Shown: positions 5,364-6,176 of the stretch, one piece after another
Layout: each line of letters opens with the position of its first letter
How positions within the stretch are numbered: position 1 is the first letter of the stretch
Notes under the pieces: model-generated
What the model was told of the DNA's origin: nothing
Database searches by the model: none
The model's input: the letters and a program-made list of their open reading frames with translations, nothing else
NCBI GenBank assembly: GCA_003532195.1
Contig: DOFA01000099.1
Span: forward strand, 3,690 to 9,865
Source: Clostridiales bacterium
Lineage (GTDB): Bacteria > Bacillota > Clostridia > Saccharofermentanales > UBA5734
DNA: 6,176 bases
Direction of reading: 5' to 3'
Position numbers and translations under genes: made by a program

Positions 5364-6176
5364 ATGAAGATCATGATTACGGAAAAGATTGCCAGCGAGT
5401 CGGTCGATTATTTACGCCAGCAGGGCTTTGCGGTCGACGAGCGGCTCGGGCTGTCGCAGGCGGAGATTGAGGCGGAAATAGCACCTTACGACGCCCTGAT
5501 CGTGCGCAGCGTCACGCAGGTTAACCGCAGCCTGCTCGAAAAAGCGGTCAACCTCAAAGTTGTCGGACGTGCCGGAAACGGCATCGACAACATCGACGTT
5601 GCCACCTGCACAGCTAAAGGCATCATCGCGGTCAATACGCCGGAAGCCAATATCATGGCCGCCGGCGAACTGGCCGTCAGCCTGGCTTTCGTAGCTTTCC
5701 GCAATGTTTGCGCAGCCAACGCGGGCGCCCATCAGGATGATTTCCGCCGCTCGCGCCTGATCGGCAATGAATTGGAAGGGAAGACTGCCGGCATTATCGG
5801 CATGGGGAGAATAGGTTCGATTGTTGCCCGCAAACTCAAGGGCATCGGCATGAAGGTGATCGTCTATGATCCGTACATTCCGGCCGAACGTTTTGAACAG
5901 CTGGGTGTACGCCGCTGTGACCGCCTGGAAGAACTGCTGTGCGACGCGGACTTGATTACGCTGCATACGCCCAAAACCAAGGAAACCTACAACATGATCG
6001 ATGCGCCGCAGCTGGCCCAATGCAAGCGCGGTGTCCGGATCGTCAATGCTGCCCGCGGCGGCCTGGTCAATGAGAAGGCTTTGTGTGACGCCTTGGTATC
6101 CGGACAGGTTGCCGCCGCCGGTATCGATGTGCTGGACAAAGAACCGAATTATGACAAGAAGCCCGGCGAGCAGAAT
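5364..6176 (+). CDS. serA: D-3-phosphoglycerate dehydrogenase, partial (C-terminus beyond right edge)
   Basis: SerA catalyses NAD-dependent oxidation of 3-phosphoglycerate to 3-phosphohydroxypyruvate, the first step of serine synthesis, in the cytoplasm. The 271 codons visible remain open to the window edge. Residues 1-95 form the split substrate domain (DALIVRSVTQVN at 43-54, VVGRAGNGIDNIDV at 66-79, NTPEAN at 91-96). The Rossmann domain carries GIIGMGRIG (143-151, the GxGxxG NAD loop), with the acidic VYDPYI (167-172) ending the next strand. HTPKTKET (201-208) and VNAARGGLVNE (227-237) follow, with catalytic Arg231. GIDVLDKEP (253-261) holds the catalytic Glu260. The partner catalytic His, expected about 18-20 residues later, is outside the window, as are any ASB/ACT regulatory domains, so serine feedback control cannot be judged. 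The ATG has AGGGGGAG about 6 bases upstream. The adjacent aminotransferase fits the next pathway step. A related D-2-hydroxyacid dehydrogenase is the alternative, but the substrate-loop motifs favour SerA. Confidence 0.9.
   Translation, partial: MKIMITEKIASESVDYLRQQGFAVDERLGLSQAEIEAEIAPYDALIVRSVTQVNRSLLEKAVNLKVVGRAGNGIDNIDVATCTAKGIIAVNTPEANIMAAGELAVSLAFVAFRNVCAANAGAHQDDFRRSRLIGNELEGKTAGIIGMGRIGSIVARKLKGIGMKVIVYDPYIPAERFEQLGVRRCDRLEELLCDADLITLHTPKTKETYNMIDAPQLAQCKRGVRIVNAARGGLVNEKALCDALVSGQVAAAGIDVLDKEPNYDKKPGEQN

Noticed and set aside
5412..6020. Minus-strand open frame of 202 codons
   Set aside because: It is antisense to serA, whose NAD-binding and catalytic motifs are intact in the plus frame.

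Overview
The window looks like chromosomal DNA of a moderately GC-rich Gram-positive bacterium, most likely a Firmicute of the class Clostridia. This is an inference. It rests on the strong AGGAGG/GGAGG-type ribosome binding sites, extended -10 promoters, a wall-binding LysM protein with a Ser/Thr-rich wall-spanning linker, and a serine pathway pairing SerA with a class V aminotransferase. I cannot name a species. Nothing here looks mobile: there is no IS element, tRNA, rRNA or CRISPR array.

Layout: (1) Positions 1-1081, minus strand, hold the first 360 codons of a membrane-anchored, secreted RCC1-repeat (beta-propeller) protein that runs off the left edge. (2) Positions 1082-1237 are a divergent intergenic region with candidate promoters in both directions. 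(3) Positions 1238-2611, plus strand, encode a class II CCA-adding tRNA nucleotidyltransferase. I start it at a GTG behind a textbook AGGAGG rather than at upstream TTG or ATG codons. (4) Positions 2703-4190 have their own extended -10 promoter and encode an unusual transmembrane protein. Its cytoplasmic domain is recognisably a PP2C-family phosphatase fold, but nearly every metal-ligand motif is lost. A membrane segment, a Thr/Ser-rich linker and a C-terminal extracellular LysM domain follow. (5) Positions 4223-5293 encode a class V (serine-pyruvate/alanine-glyoxylate type) aminotransferase. (6) From 5364 to the right edge lies the N-terminal 271 codons of D-3-phosphoglycerate dehydrogenase (SerA).

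Genes 4-6 run in one direction with gaps of 32 and 70 bases and no visible terminator, so they may form one transcription unit. The last two together would make phosphoserine from 3-phosphoglycerate, with the class V aminotransferase standing in for SerC. The pseudophosphatase-TM-LysM protein is the best candidate for something poorly described: it has the topology of a cell-wall receptor, mirroring the kinase-TM-PASTA design of Gram-positive Ser/Thr kinases but with a catalytically dead phosphatase fold inside the cell.
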